Assembly: GCA_973895155.1 (NCBI GenBank)
Contig: OZ316898.1
Span: forward strand, 9,734,001 to 9,798,000
Direction of reading: 5' to 3'
Length of the DNA stretch: 64,000 nt
Source of the DNA: Marsupella aquatica
Taxonomy: Eukaryota > Marchantiophyta
A program made the translations under genes and the position numbers. Shown in pieces: positions 14,101 through 26,017 of the stretch (position 1 is its first letter; each line of letters starts with the position of its first letter). The notes under the pieces are model-generated. The model was not told the origin of the DNA. It made no database searches and was given only the letters and a program-made list of their open reading frames with translations.

Positions 14101-16772
14101 CTTCGGCATCAACGACTTTGTCACACATCCCCAACACTATCTCAGAAGCACCTTTCCAGTGGGCACGGAGCTGCCCATCGGGATGCCTCACTGCCACTCC
14201 CATTCTCTTCCGTTTTGAATTGAAAGGGTTCATTTTCACGATTTCGAACTTTTCTCTAGTGGACCGAAAATCTCCTCCAAGAGCAACTCCAAGTCCCAAA
14301 ACCGCCGTCTCCGTCGGTGTGCCGATCAGAGCGGGCTTTCCGTCCGGGCCCATATCGCCAACGTCTCCACTTGTGTTTTTGAATACGTGTTCGATAAGTA
14401 ACTCTCGTACTCTTGGGGATATTTGGGACTTCACCTCGCTAACAGTTCCAACAGAGCCACCTACCCACGCTTTCGTGACTGTCATCTCGTTGGTGGTCAA
14501 TGTGCCAGTTTTATCACTGCAGATCGCTGTAGCTGATCCCATGGTTTCACAAGCTGCCAGGTGACGTACCAGAGCCTTATCGAGCATCATTTTCTTCATT
14601 GCAAAAGCAAGAGTGAGAGTCACGGCCAGAGGAAGGCCTTCAGGGACAGCCACAACAATGATGGTGACGGCAATAGCGAAATAGTTGACAATGGCTACCG
14701 CATCGTCCCCACTCCATGTTGTGGCGCCCTCTGCGCTGAACTTCCCGAAGAGGAACCTCGCTAGGAGCACCAAGAAGGTGGCCAATGCGAATCCCAGCCC
14801 AAGTTTGCCTATGAACGTTGCCAGGCCGCTGAGCTTGACCTGGAGGGGGGTCTCTGAATCATCGTCCCCACCAAGGGTTGCCATCAAATGTCCCCACTCC
14901 GTATGCATTCCTACCCCAGTTATCAACATAAGGCCACCGCCATCCTGCACCTTGGTCCCGGAAAGAAGAAAGGGGTTGCGCTCCGGAGATTTATGTTGAG
15001 GATTACTCTCCCCAGTCATTGTGGATTCATCGACTGTCAATTCGTAGCCTTCAAGGAGGAGCCCATCACCTGGGATTTGATCTCCAATTGACAAATGCAC
15101 GATGTCACCCACAACGAGATCAAAAATGGAAACTTTCTTCCGACACCCACCTCGAGTGACTTGAATATCAATCTTTTTCTTCTCTTTGTCCAGATCTCGG
15201 AATTGCAGAGACTGCTGATAATCGCTAAAGGCAGTGACAAGTACCACCAGAATAATGCTGAAGAGAATTCCAGTTCCATCATACCAACCTTCCTGGATGC
15301 CTTCAGAGGCTATCCCTACTCCAAAAGAGACTATAGCACAAACAAACAGGATTTGCAGGGTCAAGTCTTGCATAGCATCCCAGACGAACCTCAAAAATCC
15401 CTTTTGCTCTTTCTCCGGATAAGTGTTGGGTCCAAAATCCTGCCGCTGTTTCTCACATCTTTCTTCATCAAGTCCAATCTTCGGATCAACGCTCAACTTC
15501 TGACATAGCTGTTTGATGCCTCCATGTTTCTTTAAAGCTTGCAGATCCCTAGTTTCGGCCAACGAAGCGAGCGTATCCGCATTGAGTTCGGTGCCACCAT
15601 CAATATGAACGGAATGATCTGAAAATGACAGCAATACGTAGGGATGAGAAATTGGCTTCGGATGAAAACTTGGCTTCGGAATCTGTGCAAGAAATTGGGA
15701 GTCGGGGCACAGCAATCGCAGGCACAACTGGACCAGGACACTCTAGTCCCCATTGGTAAGAGGTATACCAAACAGACATTAGGAAGAGCAGGAAAGGACC
15801 AAGAGCGTGGTTGGAGAGTTATTCCGTGGAGGGGCTGTCAGAATCAAATCGTGGATTTAGAAATTAGGTGCGGCATCGGAAAAGGTAGCCCTTTCGCTGT
15901 CATGTTTACGTTTTTATTAAGCTGAATCATGAATCTCGGCATTGAACGCACAATCACCACTCGGACACAATCACAGCTATGAAGTGCCTTGAGAAAGGAG
16001 GACCCGTCCTCTTACTTGACATGAATAACACTGAGGTGAACGAATCAAACATAGAAGCTATCTGCAGATTAGAGAAGATAGTAAACAACCCACTGAAGAT
16101 ATTCTTAGGAATTGGGAAGGAAACAAGGCCAACCTGGATGTTGTCTGGCACCCTCAACAAAGCGGAGAGCAGCCTGTGTTGTACTTACTGCGACCTTAAA
16201 TTGATGCCTCTGTAAAGAACACAGTGCTAGCCAGTTGTTAAACTCCAGTCCTTGTCAGGACATTTCCACCTTCAGAAATCAGTGGCCTCCAAGATACAAG
16301 TCTTTCTGTATGGAGCGCATTCTAGAAAAGAACACATGATCTCGAAGACAACTAACTTTGTGCAGATAAAGGAGGATCGACCGGAAAACTTCCATTCCAC
16401 TCTCGCGACCTCAGCCATTCATAAAGTAAGAGAAACACCCATTTTTCTTAAAACTAGTTAGAAAGTCCACCTCAACTTGTGACGACGAAGAGAAACATCC
16501 GGACGATCATCATGTGAGAAAACACCATCAAACCTTACAACAACAAAAAGAGCAACACATAGAGAAACGCATAGAGAAACAATCGTAGCCAGAGAAGCCA
16601 GCTAGCTATCTCCACCCATTCCCCATCCACCCACCTGCAGGAGACTCTCTCTCTTTTCGAGATTAGCGACATGGCGAAAGCGTCGAGTTGGGTTCAAGGT
16701 CAATGATAATTTTCGCCAACCCTTCAATTCCTCAACCGAGGGATTCTTAGTCGTAAGTTCGAAACCAGCCAT
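11128..16772 (-). CDS. ACA: Autoinhibited P-type IIB Ca2+-ATPase
   Basis: Exports Ca2+ from the cytosol with ATP; plant ACAs sit in plasma membrane, ER or vacuole and are activated by calmodulin. Seven exons on the minus strand: 16772-16635, 16209-16152, 15618-13718, 12886-12731, 12477-12306, 12065-11767 and 11466-11128. All borders are GT-AG, phases agree, and the total is 3063 nt for 1020 residues, the usual family length. Exon 1 carries the basic N-terminal calmodulin-binding/autoinhibitory segment ([20 protein letters not shown], about residues 20-39). Exon 2 continues it ([13 protein letters not shown]). Exon 3 holds the first membrane pair, the TGES actuator loop (about 267), PEGLP (about 391), the phosphorylated Asp in [11 protein letters not shown] (about 434) and MVTGDN. 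Exon 4 has [11 protein letters not shown] (about 726). Exons 5-7 hold the C-terminal membrane helices. The ATG at 16772 fits the family N-terminus; upstream in-frame ATGs are less likely. Relative to my recollection of typical ACAs, several residues are missing between exons 1 and 2, so a microexon cannot be excluded. No inactivating change is seen. Confidence 0.95.
11504..11683. repeat. Direct duplication inside last ATPase intron
   Basis: Two copies of a roughly 55-65 bp unit lie at 11504-11560 and 11620-11683. They share 'aaaatcacttcca', a 'ctctct..atttcc' block and the end 'gagaagacca'. Both are inside the intron spanning 11467-11766. The copies differ by small indels, so the duplication is not recent. 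Confidence 0.65.
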
Positions 16773-19032
16773 GTCTGGAGTCGGTATCGATCTGTCAGAA
16801 AAGGTCCGCAACCAGTTCACGCTCCTTGGGGGCTGCGAGCCCCCGAAACTCATATCAGGGACCTGCGACCTGCGAGCTAAAACGGACACACTGCAATGCC
16901 TCCCTGCCGAATTTCCTAGCCTCCTCCTTCCACTCTCTATTCCTCTTTAAACTCCCGGCTCCCGACAACAACAAATACCCAAAAGCCTCACCTCTACTGC
17001 CCACTCCTCTCTGCAGTGTACGGTGGTACGCGATGCCGGGAATGAATATGGATAGGTAGAAAGCAGCCGCGACGTTGGGATCCTTTCTTTCCGTCTATAT
17101 CAATCCTCTCCTACACTCATCATCACCTAACTCAGTGAGAGCAGGCTGTCCTCGACTCCTCGAGATCCATTCGGCTCAGCAAGGACAGGCTTTCGAGAAC
17201 CAATCAGTCAGCTCAGTTTGTCCTGTTACTGACCCAACCCCGTGATCTCTTCAACGAGAACAACTGTAAATAGGTCCAAACTCCTACTCACACCTACAAC
17301 ATCTTCCTGATGAGTCGCCCATCATCTTCACTGCGGTAATCACTCTGCAGTTTGCCCCCAAATCCTGGTGACCGCTCATCCACTCCCGCAAGGCCAATCA
17401 CAAAGGCCACAAGGGATCAATTACACGGTGTCAATCCAGGAACAATACACTATCCATCCACACATCCAGTAGGCCATTGCCCGGCTGCACCAGGGATCTG
17501 TCTCCTCTTTCCAGGTCACAAGCTGAGCAACGATGAAGACTGAAACAATCTTGAAGGCCGGCAAAGACACCGGAAGAGTCCCGAATCATACCACAAAACC
17601 CCACTCGATGCTTACTGGCCCAGACAAACCCCACAGCTCAACACTCAGCTTGATCGCTCGTTCTTCTTGATTGCATGTCCTCCAACTCGTAGATTGCATG
17701 CTCTCGACACGATTGAAGGAACAGAGTGGGCGAACTATAGATGATGAATTCGAGCTGCAATCTGGACGGGAGGTTGCCAAATAACGTTCCCTCCCAGTGA
17801 ACCGAAGCCGTCGATTGATGGTTCCCGCAGCTCAGCCCTCTGAACGGTGTCAAGTGTGGGAACTACAAAGTTCTATCTATACAAGGGGGGTATTGAAATA
17901 TATTCAGCTATTCAGCAATTCAGCTCTGAGCAAGTGAGTGATTTGCTTTGCTCTTCAGCTAGATCCAGACTCTCTTGAACCGAAGATGCTTATAAAATCG
18001 GACTCCCAACACTACAGCCGCGTTTGTGGACTTCTAGAGAAGAGAATTGTACTGTTTTGTCCCCCATTTCTAAAATAATTGCTTACACAACAATCAGAGT
18101 GTGGACATTTGGCATGATGGGGGCTTCGTGCAGGTTTCTAAGTAGTAGCTTAAACCTCGTGCTACCAACAATGCCAGCAGTTGAATAGATTTTGTTATGT
18201 ACAAACCCCAAGTCAAGAATTTTCTTCAAATAGAATGCCAAAAATGGGTTTCTTGACTTTGGAGCCATGTCTATTCTCTTATGGTGATTAGCAGAGTCCA
18301 CTAAGTTGTTTTTGTATATATGGGATTTGTGCCATATATTGTTGAGAGAGGAATCCTTTGTTTGCTTTCTCCGTAAGATCTCTCTCAAGTCTCAAGCCAT
18401 GTCTTTTACACTTTATTTTTAAGTTTAATGCTTTGTCAAGAGAATGTTGACGACCTACAGTAAATTGTAGAAATCTGTGAAAATTATGATAATAGAGAAA
18501 ACAAATTAGAGAAGATGGGCTCATGAAGGAGACTCATTGAAACACCAACATGAGACTGGACGGACCTCTAGGTTAGCAAACATGCTCCCATGGATTTTCA
18601 CTCCACATGGACCACGTTTTACTCACAATGCCACAAAGAATAATCCTAATTGGTCCATCCAGGTTCTTTGGTTTCTATCTATGATCCATGGGAGCATCAT
18701 ATTCTGAAAATGAACAACTTATCTATTTGGTGATGTAATCTTTCATCCCATAGGATTGGAAAGACTTACATGTTCAACAAGATTATAATTGGCTAATAAA
18801 GATCATCTCTGCGTAATGAAGATTCAATTTCCTGACAAGGCCCTATATATATAACTTTATCTAAAGTACACAAAAAGGAAAGGGTTCTTGCTCAAGATTC
18901 CCAAAATCTTTGGGATTCTCTCCACTCGGGGGTGGCTCCAGAACAGAGAAAAAACTTGGAAGACTTTTGAAACCACATGTTGTCATACACTGCCCTTTGT
19001 GATTTCAGACATGAGAACTTTGTTGAAAGTTG
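16773..19032. other. Upstream region of the ATPase gene
   Basis: This should contain the 5' UTR and promoter of the minus-strand ATPase. The first kilobase is pyrimidine-rich on the plus strand, that is purine-rich in the ATPase transcript sense. No other gene is supported. Small ORFs (17352-17543, 18083-18388) have no recognised domain. Confidence 0.45.
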
Positions 19033-20460
19033 CGGAATTCGACTACCTTAACACTTAGCTCCGGCGTTGTTGACTCCAACGTCGAGCTCCCCTATGGTCC
19101 AAGCCCAGAAACGGTCATCCGTGGAGGACTTAGCATGGGGAGACTTGTGGGCAAAGGGCGTGGCACTGGCAAAGGCAAGGCACTAAGCAAGTGACACACA
19201 CTAAGGACTTCTAAGACTAGTTGAGGGTTGGTTGGGTCAGGGGAAAGGACCGGACTCAAGGTCAACTGTCCAAACCCCTGGACGGACTTTGAGTTTTGAG
19301 GGCTTGAGTGAGAGCTCCTCTTGGGCCCAAGGCAAATGGAGTTTACTCCATGGACAACGGACGTTTGGGGCACGAGTTATGGCCCGACCCAGGTTTGGTT
19401 GATTGGGGGTCCTGGGCGACGACAGGTTTTGAGGGCCTAGACATGAGCACTGGGCCGGCCCGATCACAATAAGCTAAGGCACTTTGCTTACGGACACCTA
19501 AGTAGAAAGTTATGGGCATAGTTAACTGGTGGGTTGGGGTCCTAGGCGAGGGGCCAAAAATTGGGGACCAAAGTAGGTCCGGGGGTGGCAAGTCTCCAAA
19601 AGCATATATGAAGGGAGTGGTGTCTCCCTAGGGACTAAGGGCGAGTCGAAGTTGTGAGTACGGCGATTGCAAAACTAAGGAAAATGCCAAACTGAAACGA
19701 TGATAATTTCCCAACGGGAAGTCTGTTGGAAAACTTCTTGGGTGCATTGGAAATCTCTCGAGGAAGACTACATCCTCCTAAGATCAGCTGGGTATAGGGG
19801 TGCCATGGGTTCTCGGGGTTTGTGGGGGCTATCTCGTCGGCTTGCCAAATTCTACCGAAACAACAACCAAGCCACGTTCAGTCTCGGGAACTTGCGTTGA
19901 GGAAGCAAGGCCCAAGTAGGCATGGAGGTTGAGTTCCAAGGGCACTTGGCCCCTAGGCTAGCAATGGGGTGAGAACCAAGTGTTGGTTGCTAGAGTCGGG
20001 GTCATTCTGGTCCCGCGTGTGTTGGGACAAGTTTGGGACAAGTTTTAGCACAAGCTACGTTATTTGGGCCATGAGCATGTCTTGGGGACAGGGCGGTCAG
20101 TTGGTGATGGATAGGTACAAGGAGGAACCCGGGATGCACCCCAAGAGGAGTTGTTCTGGACGAACAGTGGATGTTGTGGCTTTGGTTCCAATTTATGGCA
20201 ATGGGAGAACCTATTGTTGACCTCCTTACCAAATGTTTGTTGAGTTTGAGTTGGGACGCTTAGACTTGGGGAGGTCTAGATCCTGTTGAGTTACTTATCG
20301 AGATACTTGGTTGTTGGTGCAGACAATGAGGATAGTTGAGCGATGGCAGTGTTAAGGAGTAGGTGTGACTTCGTATGAGAGTGGCTGCAAACGGTGCAAG
20401 GGACATCAAGTTGTTTGTTCAAGGAGTTTCATGGAGACATTCGAACACCAGGGACACTTA
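19033..20460 (+). repeat. Dispersed repeat R2, copy A (long form)
   Basis: Similar over long stretches to 52036-52740 in the same orientation. Shared landmarks are 'tcgactaccttaacactta', 'tatggtccaagccc', 'actttgagttttgagggctt', 'gggcctag.catgagcactgg' and 'tgcagacaa.gagga'. Copy A is about 1.4 kb; copy B lacks much of the middle (roughly 19450-20170 here). No coding domain is evident. It could be an LTR or a non-autonomous element; termini are not defined. Confidence 0.75.
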
Positions 20461-22129
20461 GACGTGAGTATTAAAATTGGTGAGAACTTTAAAATTGATG
20501 AGAACTTTGGATGGCAAAATTCACCACTTTGAACCTATAGATTATAAAGGGTTGGGGACCCCTCTATCTATGTCCAAAACATTAAGAATCTGCAATATTT
20601 TGAATTATGTGCAAAATAGTAAGAGTGATATACTTGCACACGGTATTCTTTGTATCCATTCACGCGGTTTGTTTGACCAAATTGTTCTTTTTTTAATATG
20701 ATGGGGATTCCATTTAAGTCCATTCAAGTCAACCAGTGTCACTTTATTACGTACCATGACAAATGGATCAATCCATGATTCATTATTTAAAATTAAAGTA
20801 AAAAGAATATAGTGTTGTCAGGGTTTTTGGTTCGGTGCTTTAAATTAAAGAGGAAATTTTACTTTAAATGCGTTGCAGTAAATTGTTTGGCAAAAAAAAA
20901 CCTAAAGGAAACATTTACGTCACACAAAGGTCATTTAAACGTTTGTTGAGTGGGAAAGAAAAGAAGTTTGCCAAGTGAGATGAACAATACCCTTCAGGGC
21001 TACCAGTGTTAGCATCTAACCCATGGTTGTAGCAAAATTGGCGTTTAGGGTTTGTCTTTCTGGAATAAGTGTGTGTAAGTAAGAGAATTAGTAAATTTTT
21101 TAATAAGTGTGTCACCAGAACACCTGTGAGTAACAGTAACTGGGGTGAAGATTTTAGTGAAGGTGGCTTTACAAGAAGTTGGGGCCATTGGTCACCTTTT
21201 TTGCACCCAATCAAATTGGATGAACATTGTTTGTCCCTTGTTTCCTCCCCTTCGCATGTCTCCTGCCTTTGGGATCCTGTCTCCCTATCTGAGGCTTTTT
21301 AATCTAGCCATGGTCTAAGCACTTCCAGACTTTGGCTAGAGGTGGTCTAAAATTATAATAAAAGTAAAACTTGGCGTCAGCATTTCCTTGGCCCACTTCT
21401 TGCCATGTAGGATATGTGGACACTATATGGGCCCCAAGGGTTTCCAAAGCCAAAGTTACAAGGGGGGCGGCAGAACCTATAAGTCACTCAGTATAACACT
21501 CAAATAGGGCATCTCAAAGCTAGGTCATTAGCAGAAGTTACAGATTTGTGATAAATCCCATAACTTGAGTTATGGGACCCACTTAAAGAACTTTAAAAAT
21601 GGGGGAAGGTAACATTGACCCACCCCATAAGGTAGGTGTTATCGTCTCACCTGTCTCATAGCATATATTATATTTTTCTCACTTCTTGATCAGCCATCAC
21701 CTCAAATGCAGGAATCACCATGTCAAGAGAAAATCTCACATGTTTCAGTCGTGGCTTTCGGAGTTCTGGAGTCTTGGATTTCCGGATTTTTGGATTTCCG
21801 TCTAAAGTTGCGAGAAAATTATGGGTTAAGTGTTAAGTGCTTGCGGTTGCCAAAGATCCACTCCCATAATTTTTATGTGAATTCACATAATATTTGAGTT
21901 GTGGGAGGATCTTATCTTGTAACTTTATTAAGGCCAAACTTTGAGATGCACCACTAATCAAAGGTCATAGATTTTACTCGAGTTGCTTGAGTGCTTTAGT
22001 ACCACATTAACTTCACTCTAGGTAGGTTATAGGTTTCCTTTGATTACTCACTCACAACATAGGCTAGAGGTCTAGGTTATGGGCCCCCATAAACTGTGGC
22101 CCCCCATCTAGCAAATATGACCCCTCATG

Positions 22130-22640
22130 TCTTGTAACGCCGCCCCAGTAATAATAGGTCTGCGGTATCTTTGTGAGGTAGGTCGGTTGTCACTCCAGGC
22201 GTGCCTCACCCCGACGGCGGGTGACTGCCAAGTGCCCAAGTCGAGGCGACCGTCAATATACAAACAGTACGAAATACAGTACCACTTACCACGAAATACC
22301 TTCGCACGTCTCTACGGTACGGCTACTGTGGCGGCGAGGGGTCTGACGGCGGGCGAGTGGGTGACGGACTGACGGACTGCCCCCGGTCAAGGACGGAGCG
22401 TTTTTCTCCTGCCCTGGCCGCGCGGGCAGGGGGTTCCCACGTCCTGCCCGTGGATACAACGTGGGCAAACAGGAGGTACGGAGTACGGATATAGGGCAGG
22501 GACCTCGGGCAGGGTAGGGCACATCTGACCGCGAGCAGCAGACTGCGGGACATAACACGGGCAGGGTCACCGTACTGCACTACTAAAGTTAAGTGTATGA
22601 GTACGGCTACGCCGGGCAGGCTTTATTCATGCTGGCAGGA
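22130..22640. other. GC/CpG-rich island in AT-rich surroundings
   Basis: Base composition shifts sharply to G+C with frequent CG dinucleotides and recurrent 'gggcagg' and 'cggcg' words. Flanks on both sides are AT-rich. The overlapping minus-strand ORFs (22286-22580) look like by-products of the composition. It may be a foreign insertion or a repeat fragment. Confidence 0.4.
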
Positions 22641-23016
22641 CTGTCCGCCCAGCGCCCAGTCAGATGTCTTCGTTTCATGGTGTTGCCTTTTCCTTCTAAA
22701 GTCTGGGTGAGGACCAGAACTTGTATCACTTAAATCACTCTTGTATTTCTTTGTCTTTGCATTTCTAGGGAGTGTTATGAGTTATTACCCTCCTCCCAAC
22801 TTGGCCTAATAAAGGGTTATGGGATTTTGGCCCCTATTCTAGGCAGATCCACTTGATTGAGTTTCCAATGGATTTCATTTTGGAGCTCTACCAGGCTTTA
22901 GTTTGTCGCTAGGGAATGTTTTAGGTGATGTTTTGCGACTTTTACAGCGGGCCCTTGTTTGGTCCCCTGGCCTTTTTTGCTTTTTTGTAGCTTCCTTTTG
23001 ATTGGGTTGTTTGTCG

Positions 23017-23073
23017 TTGGGATCATGTCTCCTGTTGGGATCATGTCTCCCGTTCGGATCATGTCTCCTGGTT
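23017..23073. repeat. 18-bp tandem repeat, three units
   Basis: The unit 'gttgggatcatgtctcct' occurs three times in a row with two or three substitutions (third copy begins gttcgg). The unit length is a multiple of three, so short ORFs on either strand through it show a six-residue repeat, but no gene is supported. Confidence 0.8.
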
Positions 23074-23710
23074 GGGTGCCTTTTGTTTCTTGGCAATTTT
23101 CTATATCTATATTAGCGCACCTGGAATATTATCCATTTTTAACCACATTTTTCAGGTCATAAAGTGCAATCGCACGTGGGGCCCACTTGGGGCTCATGGT
23201 TGTTAAGCCATGACTGTAACCCCTTGGGCTCACTGCCCTTTGGATTACATCCCATAATCCCCTTAGGGCCATGAGTTACCCTACAGGTAAACCTTGTGTA
23301 CTTTCCTTTTTGTATTTCTATGGAATTTTAAGAACCATAATACTCCTCCAGTCCGGCCTGGGGTTATGAAATTTCTGCCCCCTAGCTAGCCCATCTTGAG
23401 GGTTATGCAACTTCAGTCTGGTAAACATAGACTAAAATTACACTTGAAACTTATGTTCGTTAATCCATGGCCACTCAGAAGCTATGGCTGAAACCTCCTC
23501 GGCCCATAGGTTACCCTACATTACCTGGGCGGGTGGGAGGACCCAACCCAAACTGTTCACGTCCTTTCTTTATGAGCCATTTCCCATCTGACATGTTTAC
23601 CCACCCTCGGGCCCAGGCATGTAGTGGAGGGTGTCCAGGGTGGTATGGTACACTTGAGCATGGAAATTTATTGAGTTTAGGGTGGAGTTGAGAGCTGCAA
23701 TTTCTTTGTA

Positions 23711-24063
23711 TGTGTGAGCAAAGACGACATTCACAATGACGAGCCTATGATCGTCCAACATACAAATAGTCGAGACAGGGAAATATGTAGCTCACTTCAA
23801 CAGAGGTTATGTCCACAAGAACACACGAGAGTTTTATTGCACTCTTGATCCATCATCCATATGGAGCCTCTACAATACAAGTTCTCCCTATCTCTCAACT
23901 GGTTTGGTAATGAGCCCAGTTATCCAATCAAACACGGGATCAAACATCATTTGTAGATATACTGTGCAACATGATTCACCTAACCAAGTATGTGACTAAG
24001 GTTCCTTAGCCTTAACTATGGTTACAGTGGTAATTCTAGACCTAGGAGTAAATGCCTAATTAC
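23711..24063 (-). mobile_element. Diverged solo LTR of the copia family at 30.5 kb
   Basis: The reverse complement matches the 345-bp LTR of the copia element along its whole length. It starts opposite 'tgtta..', shares 'ttactc.taggtctag', 'cttggttaggt.a.tcatg', the AATAAA signal ('gcaataaaactc' in LTR sense) and 'gtgtgttc.tgtggac', and ends with 'gtcgtc'. No internal coding sequence adjoins it. Divergence is clearly higher than between the two LTRs of the main element. I could not find a convincing target duplication. Confidence 0.8.
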
Positions 24064-24131
24064 ACTATGTGCTCAAATTGTATGTGTTGGAGTTTTATAA
24101 TCATGCAACTATCCAAAAGTGCATAAACTTA

Positions 24132-24262
24132 ACTCTTTGCACTTATTTGATAGTGCATACCCTGGATAAGTGCAGGCTTGGGGGTCTTCCCAGCAATCTA
24201 CACTTAGACACTCGACTATATGCACTTATTGATAGTGCAGCCCCTGGATCCTGCACTCGGAC
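24132..24262. repeat. Two-copy short direct repeat with internal palindromy
   Basis: The block 'gcacttatt(t)gatagtgca' followed by 'ccctgga' and 'tgca' occurs at about 24138 and again at about 24220. 'gcactta' and its inverse 'taagtgc' are both present, so each copy could fold. No protein is implied. Confidence 0.5.
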
Positions 24263-25891
24263 CCGACTCTGACAGTGTAGACTGTTGTGACTTTTTAGTG
24301 AGGTCAAATTTACTTCTCGAGGAGACAGTCACACATGTGTGTAGATGATCACTTAGTTTTTCTTTTCTTTGGAAAAATCAATTGAGTTTTGATCAAAAAG
24401 CCATTATACAATTGGGGTGGCCCACAAAGGCCGGGTCAACCAAAGGTCTTGGTACCCAAAGGACTGGTGAGGCCGGAACCAGGAGAGAGGCAGGTCCAAA
24501 CTTAAGGAAGCTAACTAATTTTTTTATTACTGCAGGAACTTCATAAGGCCGCCACTGAACATGGACCAGTAGCAAAACTCTGGAAGACCGGCCAGTGAAC
24601 AAGAACCCGTGGCGTACCTCAGAGTACGTCCGGGATACAGGGTGCAGTCCTATTGATTTGGTCTGCAGTGGAGCTTCAACTCCTGAATCAGCAATGCACT
24701 CGTGGTGGAAGGGGAGGGCGGGTGGTACTTGGAGAGTCTCATGGTGAATTTCCTATAGTATATATATAAAACTGTCAACAAGACAGGAACACCACTGGGA
24801 GACATGGTCCCAAAGGCAAAAAGACCTTAATAAATGGGGGGAAAGGAACGACACAGTGCTCTAGTAAAAGAATATGTCATTGATCGAAAGCGTCTCCAAA
24901 TGGGCATTTACGGGAATTTGGAACTATGCCCTGCCCAGTGGTGATGACTTTTGCCTTGGGTGGTCTGGAAAAAGGGACAATGACAGACCTTCAAGACTAC
25001 TACATGTAGCTAGGAGTAGAGAAATGAGGAGATTTGGCAATGGAATTCTAATGGCAACCACAGACATCAGATAAGGGCTGGACACCTGACTGACAGTCGA
25101 ATATTGCAACACTTAACAAACCTCACAATGTGAGCTGGGTAATGAATGTGCACATTGGAGAATGTGACAGACTACAGCAATAATTACTTCGTCCAAATTC
25201 TTACTCGAACAAACAGTCACGATCCAACAAAATTAAGCACTCGGCAATTTTATTCTTGTCACCTAATGCTCCCCTCCACATGGTCAAACGCGATAAGCTG
25301 GTTTTTTCAGAGCCAGGGTCCTCCATTCCATTGTTTCTATTACTTTTGACAAACACCAACTGTGAGGCTTCAAGTCTAAGCGAATTCTACAGTAGCTTCT
25401 ATCACGAGGTCAACGATAATCATACTAACTCCGTCCACGCGTTGGATGGGAAATTGCAGTGTACAACTGTACATTGTATCTGAGGCTAGGTATCGACTAT
25501 CCAGAAAGAGTCGAGCATAATTATAGCAACGTATGAACTATGAAGTCAAGAGTCAAGGATATGGCAAAGTCATTATTGAACACGGATGAATGCAGTGGTG
25601 AGTACCTGAGTGGTGAGGCTGATCCCGTGCCCATCATTGCCAGCCACGTTCCACTGCAATTCTTAAGTCTCAATGATTATTACATTACTAGAGTATTGTC
25701 TTCAGTATTCACCATGGAGCTCGGCTCCATGACTCCATCTCTATCTAGTTCCCGACAGATTTTATTAAGGACGAAAGACAATCTCGAGGGCAATCCATTA
25801 GCATTGATTACCCCATAAGTGCTGCCCGTTGCTCGCATGTGCTGTATCTGATTTCAGTTTAAGTACCTGGCGCGAATGTACCTCATCATGA

Positions 25892-25987
25892 ATCGAGGAA
25901 GGGCTCAATGGTAACCCAGATCAGTTGGGGAGTTAGAGGTCCCGGGTTCAAACCGTGCTATACATCAAGAATGCTTTTTAGCATTCA
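25892..25987 (+). mobile_element. Candidate tRNA-derived SINE head
   Basis: A tRNA-like A box, GGGCTCAATGG (25901-25911), is followed 33 bases later by a B box, GGTTCAAACC (25945-25954), the internal pol III promoter layout of tRNAs and tRNA-derived SINEs. The bases between and around them do not fold as a complete functional tRNA that I can recognise. A perfect hairpin follows immediately. The 3' end is not defined. Confidence 0.45.
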
Positions 25988-26017
25988 CCCCACTTTTTAC
26001 CCACCCAAAAAGTGGGG
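25988..26017. other. Perfect 11-bp stem hairpin
   Basis: CCCCACTTTTT (25988-25998) and AAAAAGTGGGG (26007-26017) are exact reverse complements around an 8-base loop. Outer bases 'agcat'/'atgct' allow a partial longer stem. It lies directly downstream of the candidate SINE head. Confidence 0.85.

Larger units (their letters stand above)
20461..23710. other. Gene-free repetitive DNA
   Basis: No gene is supported. Contents are AT-rich DNA to about 22.0 kb, a GC- and CpG-rich island at about 22130-22640, an 18-bp tandem repeat near 23017-23073, and many short variants of 'cccataac/gttatggg' suggesting decayed repeats. The longest ORFs lack recognisable motifs. Confidence 0.4.

Noticed and set aside
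22286-22580. Two overlapping minus-strand frames of 85-94 codons
   Set aside because: Explained by the GC-rich island; Arg/Pro/Ser-rich composition and no motif.
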